DNA of 64,000 nt. Source: Planctomycetota bacterium (GTDB lineage: Bacteria; Planctomycetota; UBA1135; GCA-002686595). The position numbers and the translations under genes were made by a program. Under the pieces are notes generated by a model. The model made no database searches. It was given only the letters and a program-made list of their open reading frames with translations, and was not told the DNA's origin. Numbering within the stretch: the first letter of the stretch is position 1; each line of letters opens with the position of its first letter. This document shows positions 7,962-16,930 of the stretch, in pieces. Location of the stretch: positions 372,001 to 436,000 of the forward strand of contig JADJNY010000006.1 of assembly GCA_016714045.1 (NCBI GenBank), in the 5' to 3' direction.

Positions 7962-10900
7962 TCACTTGATCGCGGCCGACCGGAGCAGCGTGGGTTTCGT
8001 GGGCTGCCGTCCACGTTCGGGTTCGCGATGCTGAAGGCTTGAGGGTCCGAATTCGATTCCGCTCGGGGAGCTCGATTCGACGAGTCGGAACCGACCGACC
8101 AGCTCGCGCAGGCCGCGCGCACGGTTCGCCACTTCGAGAGCGGCGCGTCCAGATCGCTCTCCGCTCGCGGACGTCTCGTTCGCGGAGGCGGCGACGTCGC
8201 TCATCGTCTGCGAGATCTCGGAGGTCTTCCGCGCGACCTCGCTCACGTTGCGCGCGATCTCCTGCGTCGTCGCGGACTGCTCCTCGACCGCGCCGGCGAT
8301 CGACGCCTGCAGTCCGTTGATCCGGTCGATCACGGTCTGGACGGACGCCATGGAGTCCACGGCGCAGCGCGTGTCCGTCTGGATCGCGCGGATCTTGCCC
8401 GCGATCTCCTCCGTGGCCTTCGACGTCTGGTTCGCGAGCTCCTTCACCTCGTTCGCGACCACGGCGAAGCCCTTCCCCATCTCGCCGGCGCGCGCCGCTT
8501 CGATGGTCGCGTTGAGCGCGAGCAGGTTCGTCTGCGCCGCGATCGACGTGATGAGCTTGACGACGCTCTCGATCTCGCCCGAGCCCGCGCTCAGGCGCGC
8601 GACCGCTTCGCTCGTCGAGCGCACGGCTTCGACGGCGGAGCTCGCACTCTGGGTGGCCTCGGCAGAACGCTGGGCGATCTCGCGGATGGCCGCGTTCATC
8701 TCCTCGGCGGCCGACGCGACGGATTGGACGTTGGCGTTGATCTCCTCCGTGGAGGTGGAGACGGTGCGCACCTGCTCCGCCGTGCGACCGGCGCGATCGC
8801 CGATCTCGCTGCTCGCGCGGGTGAGCTCCTCCGCGGACGTCGACAGGGCGTTCGAATCCGTCCCGATCGAGGCGATGGCGCGGCCCATGTGGTCCGCCGC
8901 CGTGTTCACGGCGGTCTGCATCTTCGCGTGGTCGCCCGAGTAGCGCCCCTCGATGCGCGCCGACAGGTCCTGCGCCGCGATGCGCTCCAGCGCCTTCGTC
9001 GATGCGTCGACGGGCTGCACGACGGCGTCGAGCATCGCGTTGATGCTCGAGCAGAGCTCGCGGTAGCTGCCGTCGAACGACTCGGCTTGCAGGCGGGTCG
9101 ACAGCTCGCCCCGCTGACACGCCGCGATCAGACCGCTCGTCTCCTGGAGCAACCTGCGGAGGACGTCGAGCGTCGTGTTCAAGCTGCTCTTGATGCGCTC
9201 GTGGTCACCGCGGTACTCGCCCGTGACGCCTCGAGCGAGATCGCCGCGCGCGACGTTGCCGAGCACCTGCGTCGCTTCGCCGACCGGCGCGAGGATCCCG
9301 TCGATCATCCGGTTGACGCGCAGACAGACCTCGGCGTAGCTGCCCTCGAAGCCGTCGACCTTCGCACGCTGGTCGAGACGCCCTTCTTCGCAGGCGGCGG
9401 CGAGGAGTCCGAGCTCCTTCACGAGCTCGCGCAAGACCCCGATCGTCTCGTTCAGGTGGCGCTTCACGATCTCGTGGTCCCCGCGGTACTGCCCCTCGAC
9501 TCGACGTTGCAGATCGCCACGCGAGACGGCGACGAGGACTTCGCGCGCCTCGTTCATCGGCGCGACGACGGCGTCGAGCATCCGGTTCACCTGCACGACG
9601 AGCTCGCGATAGCTGCCCTCGAAGCGCGCGGGGTCGGCCCGTTCCGAGAGTCGTCCGGCTTCCGACGCCTCGATCAGTCGGTTCATGTCGGCGAGCAGCG
9701 CACGCAGCACGCGCACCGTGCCGTTCAAGCTGTCCTGGAGGACGCGGTGGTCGCCCGCGTAGTCACCGCGCACTTCCTGCGAGAGGTCGCCCTTCGCGAG
9801 CGCCCGCATGACCTGCGCGCTCTCGCCGACCGGCTGCAGGACGGCGTCGAGCATCGAGTTGACCCCCGTGCACAGCTCGCGGTATCCGCCCTGGAAGTTC
9901 GTCGCGTCGGCGCGGACCGAGAGCCGCCCCTCGCGGGCGGCGGTCGTGAGCTTGCCGGTCTCAGCGACGAGGGAGCGGAGCACCTCCCGTGTGGCGTTCG
10001 ACGCGTTCGCCATTCGGCCGAGCTCGTCGGCGCGATCCAGCTCCAGTGTCCGCTCGAGATCGCCGCTCGCGACGGCTTCGAGCACCTCGGCCGTCCTCGT
10101 GATGGGCCGCGCGATGGAGAGCGCGATGCGCCAGCCGAGGAACGCGACCACGAGCACGGTGACCGCGATGCAGAGGAGGATCTCGGTCCGCAGCGCCCAG
10201 ACTTCGGCGAGCGCGGCCTTCTCCGACTCTCGTACGAGCACCAGCCATCCGTACCCCGGGAAACCGAGCGCTCCGCGCGACGCGGCGTAGCCGTGGAACT
10301 CGCGCTCGCCGTTGGCGGGGTCGACGACGAACGCGCTGCCGTCCTTCCCCTGCGTGGCGAGCACGGCGGACGCGAGGCCGATCTGCAGGAGGTTCTCACT
10401 GGACCGCAGCGCTCCGTGCGTGGCGGTCAAGAGACGACCGTCCTTCGAGCAGACCTGGATGTGGATGGGCTCGCCCGTCTCCTCCTCGACGTCCTCGTGA
10501 ATGCTCTCGACGAGCTGGGTCACGGTGCGCTCCCACGACGCGCGGTTCGACCAGACGCCCACGACGCGCCCCGTCTCGTCGGTGATCGGCGTGGCGAAGT
10601 TCAGCGTGACGAGCCCCTTCCCGTAGGCATCACTGCAGAGTCGGTCTTCGGTCGGATCCGCGTACCAGGTCTCGCCCGGCTTCGTCCGCCCGGATCGGAT
10701 CGACTCGAACCACGGCTCCCCCGCGACGCTGTCGCCGACGAGCGACTGGCTCGCGATCGGAGCTCCCGACGCATCGACGGTGTTGCAGGCGACAATGCGT
10801 CCGTCGAGGTCCGCGACGAGCATCAGGTCGTAGCAGCCGTAGCAGCGCATGAAGAAGTTCATCGCCGCCTCGGCTTCCTTCGCCGTTCCGCGCGCGCTCG

Positions 10901-11135
10901 GGTGGAACGCGAAGGCCTGCACGTCGCCATACCGCTCGAACAGGAGGCGGTCGATCTTGTCGATCGTGTCGTGCGCCGTCGATTGCAGCGCCTCGCCCGA
11001 CTCCTCCGCGAGCTGCTCCTGCGCGTGGTAGTAGGAGTAGCAACCGATCGCGACGAGCGGGACGATCGCGAGCGCGAGGAGCGAAGCGACGAGCTGCGTG
11101 CGGAGCGTGCGGAAGCGAAGCATGGGAACGCGCAT
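7962..11135 (-). CDS. Poly-HAMP methyl-accepting chemotaxis protein with CACHE-like sensor
   Basis: About 1057 residues. After TM1 there is a ~270-residue extracellular sensor that looks like a double-CACHE domain. Its first lobe holds [20 protein letters not shown] with two close cysteines, and the second lobe contains a [15 protein letters not shown] segment before TM2. A canonical HAMP and four ~91-residue double-HAMP-like units follow, then the signalling helices with the same tip as the neighbour. The last ~40 residues are a basic tail. The ATG at 11135 has GAGG six nt upstream. The ATG at 11123 has TATGCG seven nt upstream and is a leaderless alternative. It probably heads an operon with the receptor at 5167-7914. 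Confidence 0.92.
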   Translation of the reverse strand: MRVPMLRFRTLRTQLVASLLALAIVPLVAIGCYSYYHAQEQLAEESGEALQSTAHDTIDKIDRLLFERYGDVQAFAFHPSARGTAKEAEAAMNFFMRCYGCYDLMLVADLDGRIVACNTVDASGAPIASQSLVGDSVAGEPWFESIRSGRTKPGETWYADPTEDRLCSDAYGKGLVTLNFATPITDETGRVVGVWSNRASWERTVTQLVESIHEDVEEETGEPIHIQVCSKDGRLLTATHGALRSSENLLQIGLASAVLATQGKDGSAFVVDPANGEREFHGYAASRGALGFPGYGWLVLVRESEKAALAEVWALRTEILLCIAVTVLVVAFLGWRIALSIARPITRTAEVLEAVASGDLERTLELDRADELGRMANASNATREVLRSLVAETGKLTTAAREGRLSVRADATNFQGGYRELCTGVNSMLDAVLQPVGESAQVMRALAKGDLSQEVRGDYAGDHRVLQDSLNGTVRVLRALLADMNRLIEASEAGRLSERADPARFEGSYRELVVQVNRMLDAVVAPMNEAREVLVAVSRGDLQRRVEGQYRGDHEIVKRHLNETIGVLRELVKELGLLAAACEEGRLDQRAKVDGFEGSYAEVCLRVNRMIDGILAPVGEATQVLGNVARGDLARGVTGEYRGDHERIKSSLNTTLDVLRRLLQETSGLIAACQRGELSTRLQAESFDGSYRELCSSINAMLDAVVQPVDASTKALERIAAQDLSARIEGRYSGDHAKMQTAVNTAADHMGRAIASIGTDSNALSTSAEELTRASSEIGDRAGRTAEQVRTVSTSTEEINANVQSVASAAEEMNAAIREIAQRSAEATQSASSAVEAVRSTSEAVARLSAGSGEIESVVKLITSIAAQTNLLALNATIEAARAGEMGKGFAVVANEVKELANQTSKATEEIAGKIRAIQTDTRCAVDSMASVQTVIDRINGLQASIAGAVEEQSATTQEIARNVSEVARKTSEISQTMSDVAASANETSASGERSGRAALEVANRARGLRELVGRFRLVESSSPSGIEFGPSSLQHREPERGRQPTKPTLLRSAAIK

Positions 11136-11186
11136 ACGGGGCCTCGTGGTGGGGAGCAGCGACGCACTCGACTCCACGCCGAGCGT

Positions 11187-11217
11187 CGGGGATCCAGCGT
11201 CGATCGGCGGATCCCCG
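11187..11217. other. Inverted repeat upstream of the chemoreceptor operon
   Basis: CGGGGATCC and its perfect complement are spaced 13 nt apart, 52-82 nt upstream of the receptor start at 11135. It could be an operator or a 5'-UTR hairpin. The function is unknown. Confidence 0.4.
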
Positions 11218-11399
11218 GCCGTCCTTCATGCGCTGCTTGGAGAGCGGAGTGCGTACTCGACGCAGGCGAGGAACAACCGATCCGCGGCTCTGAATTGCAG
11301 GCTCCGGTCCCGTCCGCCCGCGCTCCTCCACCGTGCTAGTCTTCGTGCGGCCGTTCGCACGGCCCTTCTCGAACCCTGCGCACCTTGGAACACCGCACC

Positions 11400-11768
11400 A
11401 TGCTGATCGCCACCGCCCTGCTCTCGCTCTCCCTGAACTCCGCCTGCGTCGCGCCCGCGACGACCGGTCCCGCGCTGCACGTCGAGCGCGCCGCCTGGAT
11501 CCGCGGCGCCCACGCGGCCCTGGTCCAGGACGCGGGCGCAACGCGCCTCGCCGTCGACCTGAAGGCCGCCTTCCCCGCGCTCGAATCGCGCCGAACGGTC
11601 ACCGTCGAGGCCTTCTCGGCCGACGGGAAGCTGCTCTTCACGCGCACGGCCGTCGCGCGGCCCGGCATGAACGACGCGCGCTATCACCGCACGGTCGCAG
11701 CTCGCGTGTCCGTCGAGCTCCCCGACCTCGCGGGCGTCGCCGAACTGCGCGTCCACGCCGGACGCTGA
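11400..11768 (+). CDS. Small exported hypothetical protein
   Basis: 122 residues from the ATG at 11400; a TTG at 11385 is an alternative. The first ~20 residues (MLIATALLSLSLNSACVAP) are a signal sequence with a Cys at the end of the hydrophobic core, but the lipobox is imperfect (Asn at -3), so either a lipoprotein or a cleaved secreted protein is possible. The rest forms a compact beta-rich domain with VTVEAFSADGKLLFTR and RVSVELPDLAGVAELRV, resembling a small transthyretin/FixG-like beta-sandwich, but I do not recognise the family. A TAGTCT box lies at 11336-11341. It converges with the porin gene across a 12-bp hairpin. Confidence 0.7.
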   Translation: MLIATALLSLSLNSACVAPATTGPALHVERAAWIRGAHAALVQDAGATRLAVDLKAAFPALESRRTVTVEAFSADGKLLFTRTAVARPGMNDARYHRTVAARVSVELPDLAGVAELRVHAGR

Positions 11769-11805
11769 GCCCGTTGACGCGCAGCGAGCCGTCGGAATCA
11801 CGAAC

Positions 11806-11841
11806 CGAGCGAGGGAGGACCTGGCGTCGCTCCCTCGCTCG
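11806..11841. terminator. Bidirectional hairpin between convergent genes
   Basis: Perfect 12-bp stem (CGAGCGAGGGAG with its complement) and a 12-nt loop, centred between the convergent ends at 11768 and 11869. CTTCGTTTC follows on the plus side. Probable shared terminator. Confidence 0.6.
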
Positions 11842-11868
11842 CTTCGTTTCGAGGCTCCGTCCGTGCGA

Positions 11869-13364
11869 TCAGAAGTCGACCTGCAGTCGCAGGGAGAGGA
11901 CGAAGGCGTCCTCGAGCGCCGCATCCCCGCCCGGGTTCGTGATGAACTGAAGGTCGGGCTTCACCACGCACCACGAACGCGCCTGCCACTTGTAGTAGGC
12001 CTCGAACGCCGTCTCGGTGTCCGCGCTCGTCGCCGCGCCTTCGCTGAAGCCGACGGAGCTCACGTACATCCCGAGCGAATCGTCCGAGCGCCCGCAGCAT
12101 CCGTTGAGCGCGAAGCCGGCGCCGAAGTGCTTGTTGACCTCCGCGACCTCTTCGTCGGCGCTGCCCCACTGCAAGAACGCGGCGAGCGTCCCGCCCTCGT
12201 CGCCGGAAAGGCGCGCGACCTCGTGATCCGCGATCACGTACCAGCCGCCGGTGCCGTCCTCCGTACCGCCGGTGAAGCGGTCGAAGTCTCCGGTGTGACG
12301 CCAGCCGCCGACGCTGAAGCGGCCCGCGAGGTCGTCCTTCCCGCTCGTCCAGCGGAAGCCGGCTTCGCCGATGAGGAAGAGGTCGGAAGGCGCGCCGAAG
12401 AACGTGCTCGGCCCGCGACCGCCCGTGTTGTAGCCGGCGTTCGTCGCGCCGTCGTAGACGCCGACGCTCGCATACCAGCTCTCGTTCGGCTGCCAGAACG
12501 CCGCGATGCACGTCGCCGGGTTCGGGTACGTCGCCATCGAGAACGTGGTCGGGCTGAACGCGGAGGCCGAGTGCGTGAACTCACCGCTCGAGTCGGGCGC
12601 CGCGAAGTCGGCGTTCGTGTCGGCCTTGCCGAGCTTCAGGCGCAGCTTCTGGTCGAACAGATACTGTTCGTAGTAGAGCTGGCCGAGCTGCGCGACGTGG
12701 CCGGCCGAGATGCTCGAGAAGGACTGGAAGTCCCCCACCGAGTCCGACGGGTTGCGGCCGTTGACGATGTACGCGTTTGCCACGAGCACGGCGTCGGAGA
12801 GGCGGCGAGCTTCGCCAGGTCGAACGTCGCGGTGACGTCGAAGAGCGTGTGCCCGATCGTGTCGCGATCGACGCCGCCCGACGTGATCTGGTGCAGGTCG
12901 AAGATGAGGCTCGCTTCGAGCGAGACGCCCTTCTCCTCCAGGTCGGAGCGGACACCGCCCCAATCGCCGCTCCAGCCGTACGCGGGCTCTTCCTCCGTCG
13001 CGGCGGACTCGACGACGCCGTCGTTGGCCGCTTCGTCCGCGCCGGTGTCGGCGGCTTCGGTCGCGCCATCGGCGACGCGGACCTCGACCGCGACGAGACG
13101 CGGAGCCGCATCAGGATCGAGCGCGAGTTCGACGTCGTCGCCTTGATCGTGCGTGACAGCGACGTCCTCGACGTCCTCGGACGAGGACGGCTCGATGGAC
13201 GGGTTGTCGTCGCAATCCTCGTCGTCGCACTCGATCGGATAGATCGAGTCGGGCGTCGAGGCCGGGTCGCTGCTCGGCGCCGGCGTCGTGGACGAAGACG
13301 GTGCTTGTGAGAACGCGGGGAAGGCGAGCAGCCCCGCAACGAAGAGGAAGACGGACGGACGCAT
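11869..13364 (-). CDS. OprB-like carbohydrate porin (one frameshift)
   Basis: Outer-membrane beta-barrel porin of the OprB (carbohydrate-selective) family. It starts MRPSVFLFVAGLLAFPAFSQ, a clear signal peptide, followed by a ~110-residue low-complexity acidic linker. The barrel begins at WSGDWGGVRSDLEEKGV, the OprB entry motif, and ends SLRLQVDF with a terminal Phe. The start at 13364 has AGGAGA 7 nt upstream. The frame breaks at about 12800-12806; restoring one G gives KLAGLSDAVLVANAY, typical for the family, and the span is one base short of a multiple of three. A consensus error is likelier than a pseudogene because both halves are intact. Confidence 0.8.
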
Positions 13365-13485
13365 GGGGATTCTCCTGGTGCCGCGTCCGTATCGCGAGAC
13401 CGAATGCAACTTCTTGACGTGAGCGCGGGGAATCCAGCCCGTTCGAGCGTCTCGATCCGCGGAGTCGAAAATCCGCATTCCGCAT

Positions 13486-13580
13486 GAGAGCACGCGAGCA
13501 CGCACGCGAGCACGCACGCCAGCACACACGCGAGCACGACACGAGCACGCGCACACCACGCGCACCACGCGCACCCCGAC
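13486..13580. repeat. Low-complexity GCAC/CGAG tract
   Basis: Irregular short repeats based on CGAGCACGCACG and, later, CACGCGCAC. Not a clean tandem array. Lies about 120 bp upstream of the porin start. Confidence 0.6.
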
Positions 13581-13690
13581 GAGACGACAGACGCTCCCGA
13601 CCGAGCGCAACGTCCGCTCACGCGCCCGTCGACGACGCTCGAGCCCCCACGCACAACGCGCCCACCCTCACGTCCTCCTTCGCTCGACGC

Positions 13691-13835
13691 GGAGAGCCCC
13701 TAGAACCCTCGCGAGCACGCGGCGAGTCCTCCGGCCCGTGCGTGCGCGGGGTCCGGAATGCGGAGCAGCCGATGTGCTCCGTTGCGTCCCTTCCCCCGGG
13801 ATCGTCCCATCCGGCAATGGCGTCCCGACCGACCC
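13691..13835 (+). repeat. Dispersed intergenic hairpin repeat, copy B
   Basis: The most diverged copy. It has GGAGAGCCCCTAGAAC, a TCCT loop between imperfect ~22-nt arms, then GGTCCGGAATGCGGAGCAG, TGTGCTCCGTTGCGTCCC, ATCCGGCAAT and CCCGACCGACCC in the same order as the other copies. It lies between the ABC ATPase gene and the porin gene, antisense to both. Confidence 0.75.
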
Positions 13836-13880
13836 GAAGAACGCGCGCTGGGTGGCAGGCCCCTCCAGCGCCCCCCACGC

Positions 13881-14693
13881 TCAGAACTGATGACTGACGC
13901 CCAGCAACTCGTACAACCGGTTCTTCGCGTCGCCATACTCCGCCGTCCCGACGTCGCGCGGGTGCGACATCTCCACCGGCACGATCTCCGCGATCCGCCC
14001 CGGCCGCGGGCTCATCACCACGATGCGATCAGCGAGCTGCAACGCCTCGTCGACGTCGTGCGTCACGAAGAGAATCGTCATCCTCTCCTGCTGCCAGATG
14101 CGCAGGATCTCCGCGCGCATCGACAGACGCGTGAGCGAGTCGAGCGCGCCGAGCGGCTCGTCCATGAAGATGACGTCGGGCGACACCGCGAGCGCGCGCG
14201 CGACCGCGACGCGCTGCTTCATGCCGCCCGAGATCTCGGCCGGGTACGCGCGCTCGAAACCCTTCAGCCCGACGAGCTCGATGTAGTGGTCGACAATGCG
14301 GTGCTGCTCGTCCTTCGGCCGATCGCGCAGGCCGAGCGCGACGTTGTCCCACACAGACGCCCACGGGAAGATCCCGTACTCCTGGAACACGAACACGCGG
14401 CGCGGGTTCGGCCCCCGCACGGGCTCGCCGTCGATCTCCACCGTGCCCGTCGTCGGCGCGTCGAAGCCGCCGATGATGTTCAGGAGCGTCGACTTGCCGC
14501 AGCCGGACGGCCCGAGCAGGCAGACGAACTCGCCCTCGGCGACGTCGAGGTTCACGTCCTGGAGCACGACGAGCTCGTCGTTCTTGCGCGCGAACGTCTT
14601 GTTCACGGCGCGCACGACGATCTTGGTGGCCGTCGCGGCCGCCGACGAGGCCGCATGGGGCGGGGAGGGTTGAACGGAGGCCTTGCTGCTCAT
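13881..14693 (-). CDS. ABC transporter ATPase, nitrate/sulfonate/taurine type
   Basis: 270-residue nucleotide-binding subunit. Visible are Walker A GPSGCGKST, the Q-loop VFQEYGIFPW, signature ISGGMKQR, Walker B VIFMDEPLGALD and the H-loop VTHDVDEAL. The sequence is closest in feel to the SsuB/TauB/NrtD group. The ATG at 14693 is preferred because it lies four bases after the permease stop; an upstream Met at 14717 would overlap the permease. It energises the importer formed with the permease at 14698-15621 and the binding protein at 15618-16709. Confidence 0.92.
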   Translation of the reverse strand: MSSKASVQPSPPHAASSAAATATKIVVRAVNKTFARKNDELVVLQDVNLDVAEGEFVCLLGPSGCGKSTLLNIIGGFDAPTTGTVEIDGEPVRGPNPRRVFVFQEYGIFPWASVWDNVALGLRDRPKDEQHRIVDHYIELVGLKGFERAYPAEISGGMKQRVAVARALAVSPDVIFMDEPLGALDSLTRLSMRAEILRIWQQERMTILFVTHDVDEALQLADRIVVMSPRPGRIAEIVPVEMSHPRDVGTAEYGDAKNRLYELLGVSHQF

Positions 14694-14697
14694 TCGA

Positions 14698-15621
14698 TCA
14701 CTTGTCGAGGCGAACACTGCCGCCGATCGCCACCCGGATGTTCCAGTTGCGCACCGCCTCCGACTCCTTCGGGAAGCCCCAACGCACCTCGTCGAACGTC
14801 TCGAGCTGTCGCATGCCGTAGTCGAGACCGACGCCGATCAACCCGATCGCGATCATCGCGCCGACCACGCGGTCGTAGTTGCTCGCGTTGCGCGCGTCCA
14901 TGATCAGGTAGCCGAGGCCGGAATCGACCGCGATCATCTCCGCGGCGACGATCACCATCCACGCGATGCCGAGCGCGATGCGGAGCGAGATCAGGATCTG
15001 CGGCATCGCCGCGGGGAGCACGACGCGCCGGAAGAGCTCGAAACCCTCGAGGCCGAAGTTCTGCGCCGAACGCACGTACACGAGCGGGATCGACCGCACA
15101 CCCGCGATCGTGCCCGTGACGATCGGGAAGAAGGACGCGAGGGCGATCAGGAAGACCGCGGACGAGTCCTTCACGCCGAACCACAAGACCGCGAGCGGGA
15201 TCCACGCGATCGGCGAGATCGGACGCAGGGCCTGGATCAGCGGATTGATCGCCTGGAAGGCGCGCAAGTGCCACCCTGCGAGCAGTCCGATGGGGATGGC
15301 GAGCAACGCCGCGATCGTGAAGCCGACGGCGACACGGTAGACGCTCGCGACGGCGTAGCGGAGCAGCGTGCCGTCGACGATCGGTCGCTCCATGCCGACG
15401 AGGGTCTGGTAGGGCGTCGGGAAGAGCTCGATGTGGCGCATCGTCCCGTCGAGCTGCTTCAGGTCATAGGCGAGCCACTCGCAGGTGAGATGCCACCCCG
15501 CGACGAACGCCGCCGCCGTGCCGACGGGTAGGAGCACCTTCGGCCAGGGATCGCCGAGGTGGCGTGCGAGCACGAACACCACCGCCGCGAGCGTGAGGAC
15601 GACGTACGGCCAGAGGCTCAC
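14698..15621 (-). CDS. ABC transporter permease, nitrate/sulfonate/taurine type
   Basis: 307 residues with two or three N-terminal helices and then the BPD_transp_1 core. The EAA loop region reads EGFELFRRVVLPAAMPQI. The GTG start at 15621 overlaps the stop of the binding-protein gene (GTGA), indicating translational coupling, and the stop lies four bases before the ATPase start. The extra N-terminal helices (SLWPYVVLTLAAVVFVLA) make it slightly longer than SsuC. Same operon and substrate as its partners. Confidence 0.92.
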   Translation of the reverse strand: MSLWPYVVLTLAAVVFVLARHLGDPWPKVLLPVGTAAAFVAGWHLTCEWLAYDLKQLDGTMRHIELFPTPYQTLVGMERPIVDGTLLRYAVASVYRVAVGFTIAALLAIPIGLLAGWHLRAFQAINPLIQALRPISPIAWIPLAVLWFGVKDSSAVFLIALASFFPIVTGTIAGVRSIPLVYVRSAQNFGLEGFELFRRVVLPAAMPQILISLRIALGIAWMVIVAAEMIAVDSGLGYLIMDARNASNYDRVVGAMIAIGLIGVGLDYGMRQLETFDEVRWGFPKESEAVRNWNIRVAIGGSVRLDK

Positions 15622-16709
15622 TGCTTCGCGACCTCGTCGACGCCGGGCAGGCGGTCGAACTTCGGCACGATCGTCTCGAGATCCGGCGCGAAGCTCGTGT
15701 CGCAGTAGGCCTCGAACGGCAGGAACTTGGGATAGAGCCCCATCTCGACGCCGAGCGTCATCATCTCGTCGAAGCGCTCCTTCGGCGGCTTCAGGTCGGA
15801 GTACTTGACGCGCGTCACGTCCTTGGTGAGCACGTACTCGAGCAGCTCGGGCTTCTGGTTGTAGAACATCTTGCCGACGACGAGCGCCGCGTCCTTGCGG
15901 TGCTGCGCCCCCGTCGCCGTGTCCTGGTCGAGCCACTTGCCCGAGGTCGCGATGCCGCGCACGAGCTCGTCGACGAGCTCGCGGCGCTGGTCGATCACTT
16001 CCTGGCGCACGACGAGGCCGCACGAAATGAAGCCCGGCCACAAGTCACCGCACTGGAAGAGCGTGCGCCCAGTCCCGTCGATCTCCGCCTTCGCCGCGTG
16101 CGGTTCGCCGATGATGTACGCGTCGATCGCCTTGGCGGCGAGCGCGCTCGGGTGCTCGGGCGGCGGCAGCTCCTTGAGCGTGATGTCGCCCTCCGCCATC
16201 CCGTTCTCCTTCATCATGCGCCGCATGAGGATGTTCTGGTTCGAGAAGCGGCCGGGGATGGCAACGATCTTGCCCTGGAGGTCCTTGAAGGTCTTCGCCG
16301 GGCTGTCGACGGGCACGATGATCGCGCTGCCGTCGCGGTGGCCGAGGTAGACGATCTTGATGGGCTGACCGTCGATCGCCATCTTCATCGCGAGCGGCAT
16401 GTTCAGGAAGCCCGCGTCGATCTTGCGCGCGATCAGAGCCTCCTTCATCGAGGGGAAGTCCATGAACTTCTGCGACTCGAAGACCGTCCCCGCGGTGCTG
16501 TGCTGCGTCACCCAACTGGTGACGGGGCAGGTGAGGTGTCATGTGACGGGCAGGAACCCGACCGTGAACTTCTGACGGACCACCTGGGCGGCGGGCGTGT
16601 CGGAGGACGGCACGCCGGAGATGTACTCCTTCTTCTCGTCGAGCTTGGTCTTGAGGAGGAACAGCCCGATGAGGATGACGATCGCCGCGATGAGGATCTT
16701 GAGCTTCAT
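15618..16709 (-). CDS. ABC substrate-binding protein with in-frame UGA, candidate selenoprotein
   Basis: Periplasmic binding protein of the NMT1/nitrate-sulfonate type, 363 residues if codon 57 (UGA at 16541-16539) is read through. The N-terminus MKLKILIAAIVILIGLFLL is an uncleaved anchor helix. The frame is identical on both sides of the UGA: KFTVGFLPVT, then U, then HLTCPVTSWVTQ. From memory, relatives carry VTCHLTCPVTD here, so UGA replaces the first Cys of a CxxxC motif. A 7-bp stem with loop AGUUG starts 14 nt after the UGA. The remainder is intact: DFPSMKEALIARKIDAGF, LGHRDGSAI, SRFSNQN, GEPHAAKAE, SGKWLDQD. A nonsense mutation or base-call error is the alternative. First gene of the importer operon. 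Confidence 0.85.
16506..16524 (-). promoter_or_regulatory. SECIS-like stem-loop downstream of the in-frame UGA
   Basis: On the minus strand CGTCACC, loop AGTTG, GGTGACG: a perfect 7-bp stem with a 5-nt loop. The apical loop starts 21 nt after the UGA and has G as its second base. This fits the published bacterial SECIS rule as I recall it (short apical loop with a G in its first two bases, roughly 16-37 nt from the UGA). The stem lies inside coding sequence, so coincidence is possible. Confidence 0.6.
16539..16541 (-). other. In-frame UGA, codon 57 of the binding protein
   Basis: ACA-TGA-CAC in frame with both flanks, giving the motif U-H-L-T-C. The position corresponds to a Cys in the family as I recall it. 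Either selenocysteine insertion or a substitution error/mutation. Confidence 0.75.
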
Positions 16710-16917
16710 GTGCCGTGGACCGGTGTAACGGAGCGAGCTCGGTCGTGATTGAGCGTCGGGTCGGTACGTGTGGACGGATTCGCGCGCCTGACCTGCTCCG
16801 AAACGAAGCTCCAGGATCGACCAGACGGCGCGCTTGCGCCAATGCGGATCGCGCGGCCACGCCGATCGTGCTCCGTAGAGAATACGGGCCTCCGTGCGAC
16901 CTGCGCGCCGCTCGGGT

Positions 16918-16923
16918 ATGCTC
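16918..16923 (+). promoter_or_regulatory. -10-like box TATGCT
   Basis: TATGCT seven nt before the GTG at 16931, the leaderless spacing seen before many genes here. It supports GTG 16931 over the ATG at 16919, which lies inside the box. Confidence 0.45.
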
Positions 16924-16930
16924 CGCGCCG

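Larger units (their letters stand above)
13365..13880. other. 516-bp gene-free interval
   Basis: Holds the 5' region of the porin gene, a GCAC/GCGA-rich low-complexity tract at about 13486-13580, and copy B of the dispersed hairpin repeat at 13691-13835. No credible open reading frame. Confidence 0.75.

Noticed and set aside
13486..13580. Origin of replication or DnaA-box cluster
   Set aside because: No TTATCCACA-like boxes and no AT-rich unwinding region, only low-complexity GCAC repeats.
15618..16511. Binding protein starting only at 16511 (MTQHSTAG), treating the UGA as a true stop
   Set aside because: This would remove the anchor helix and first strand of the domain, both of which are present in the same frame upstream. 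A frame-perfect upstream half argues for readthrough.
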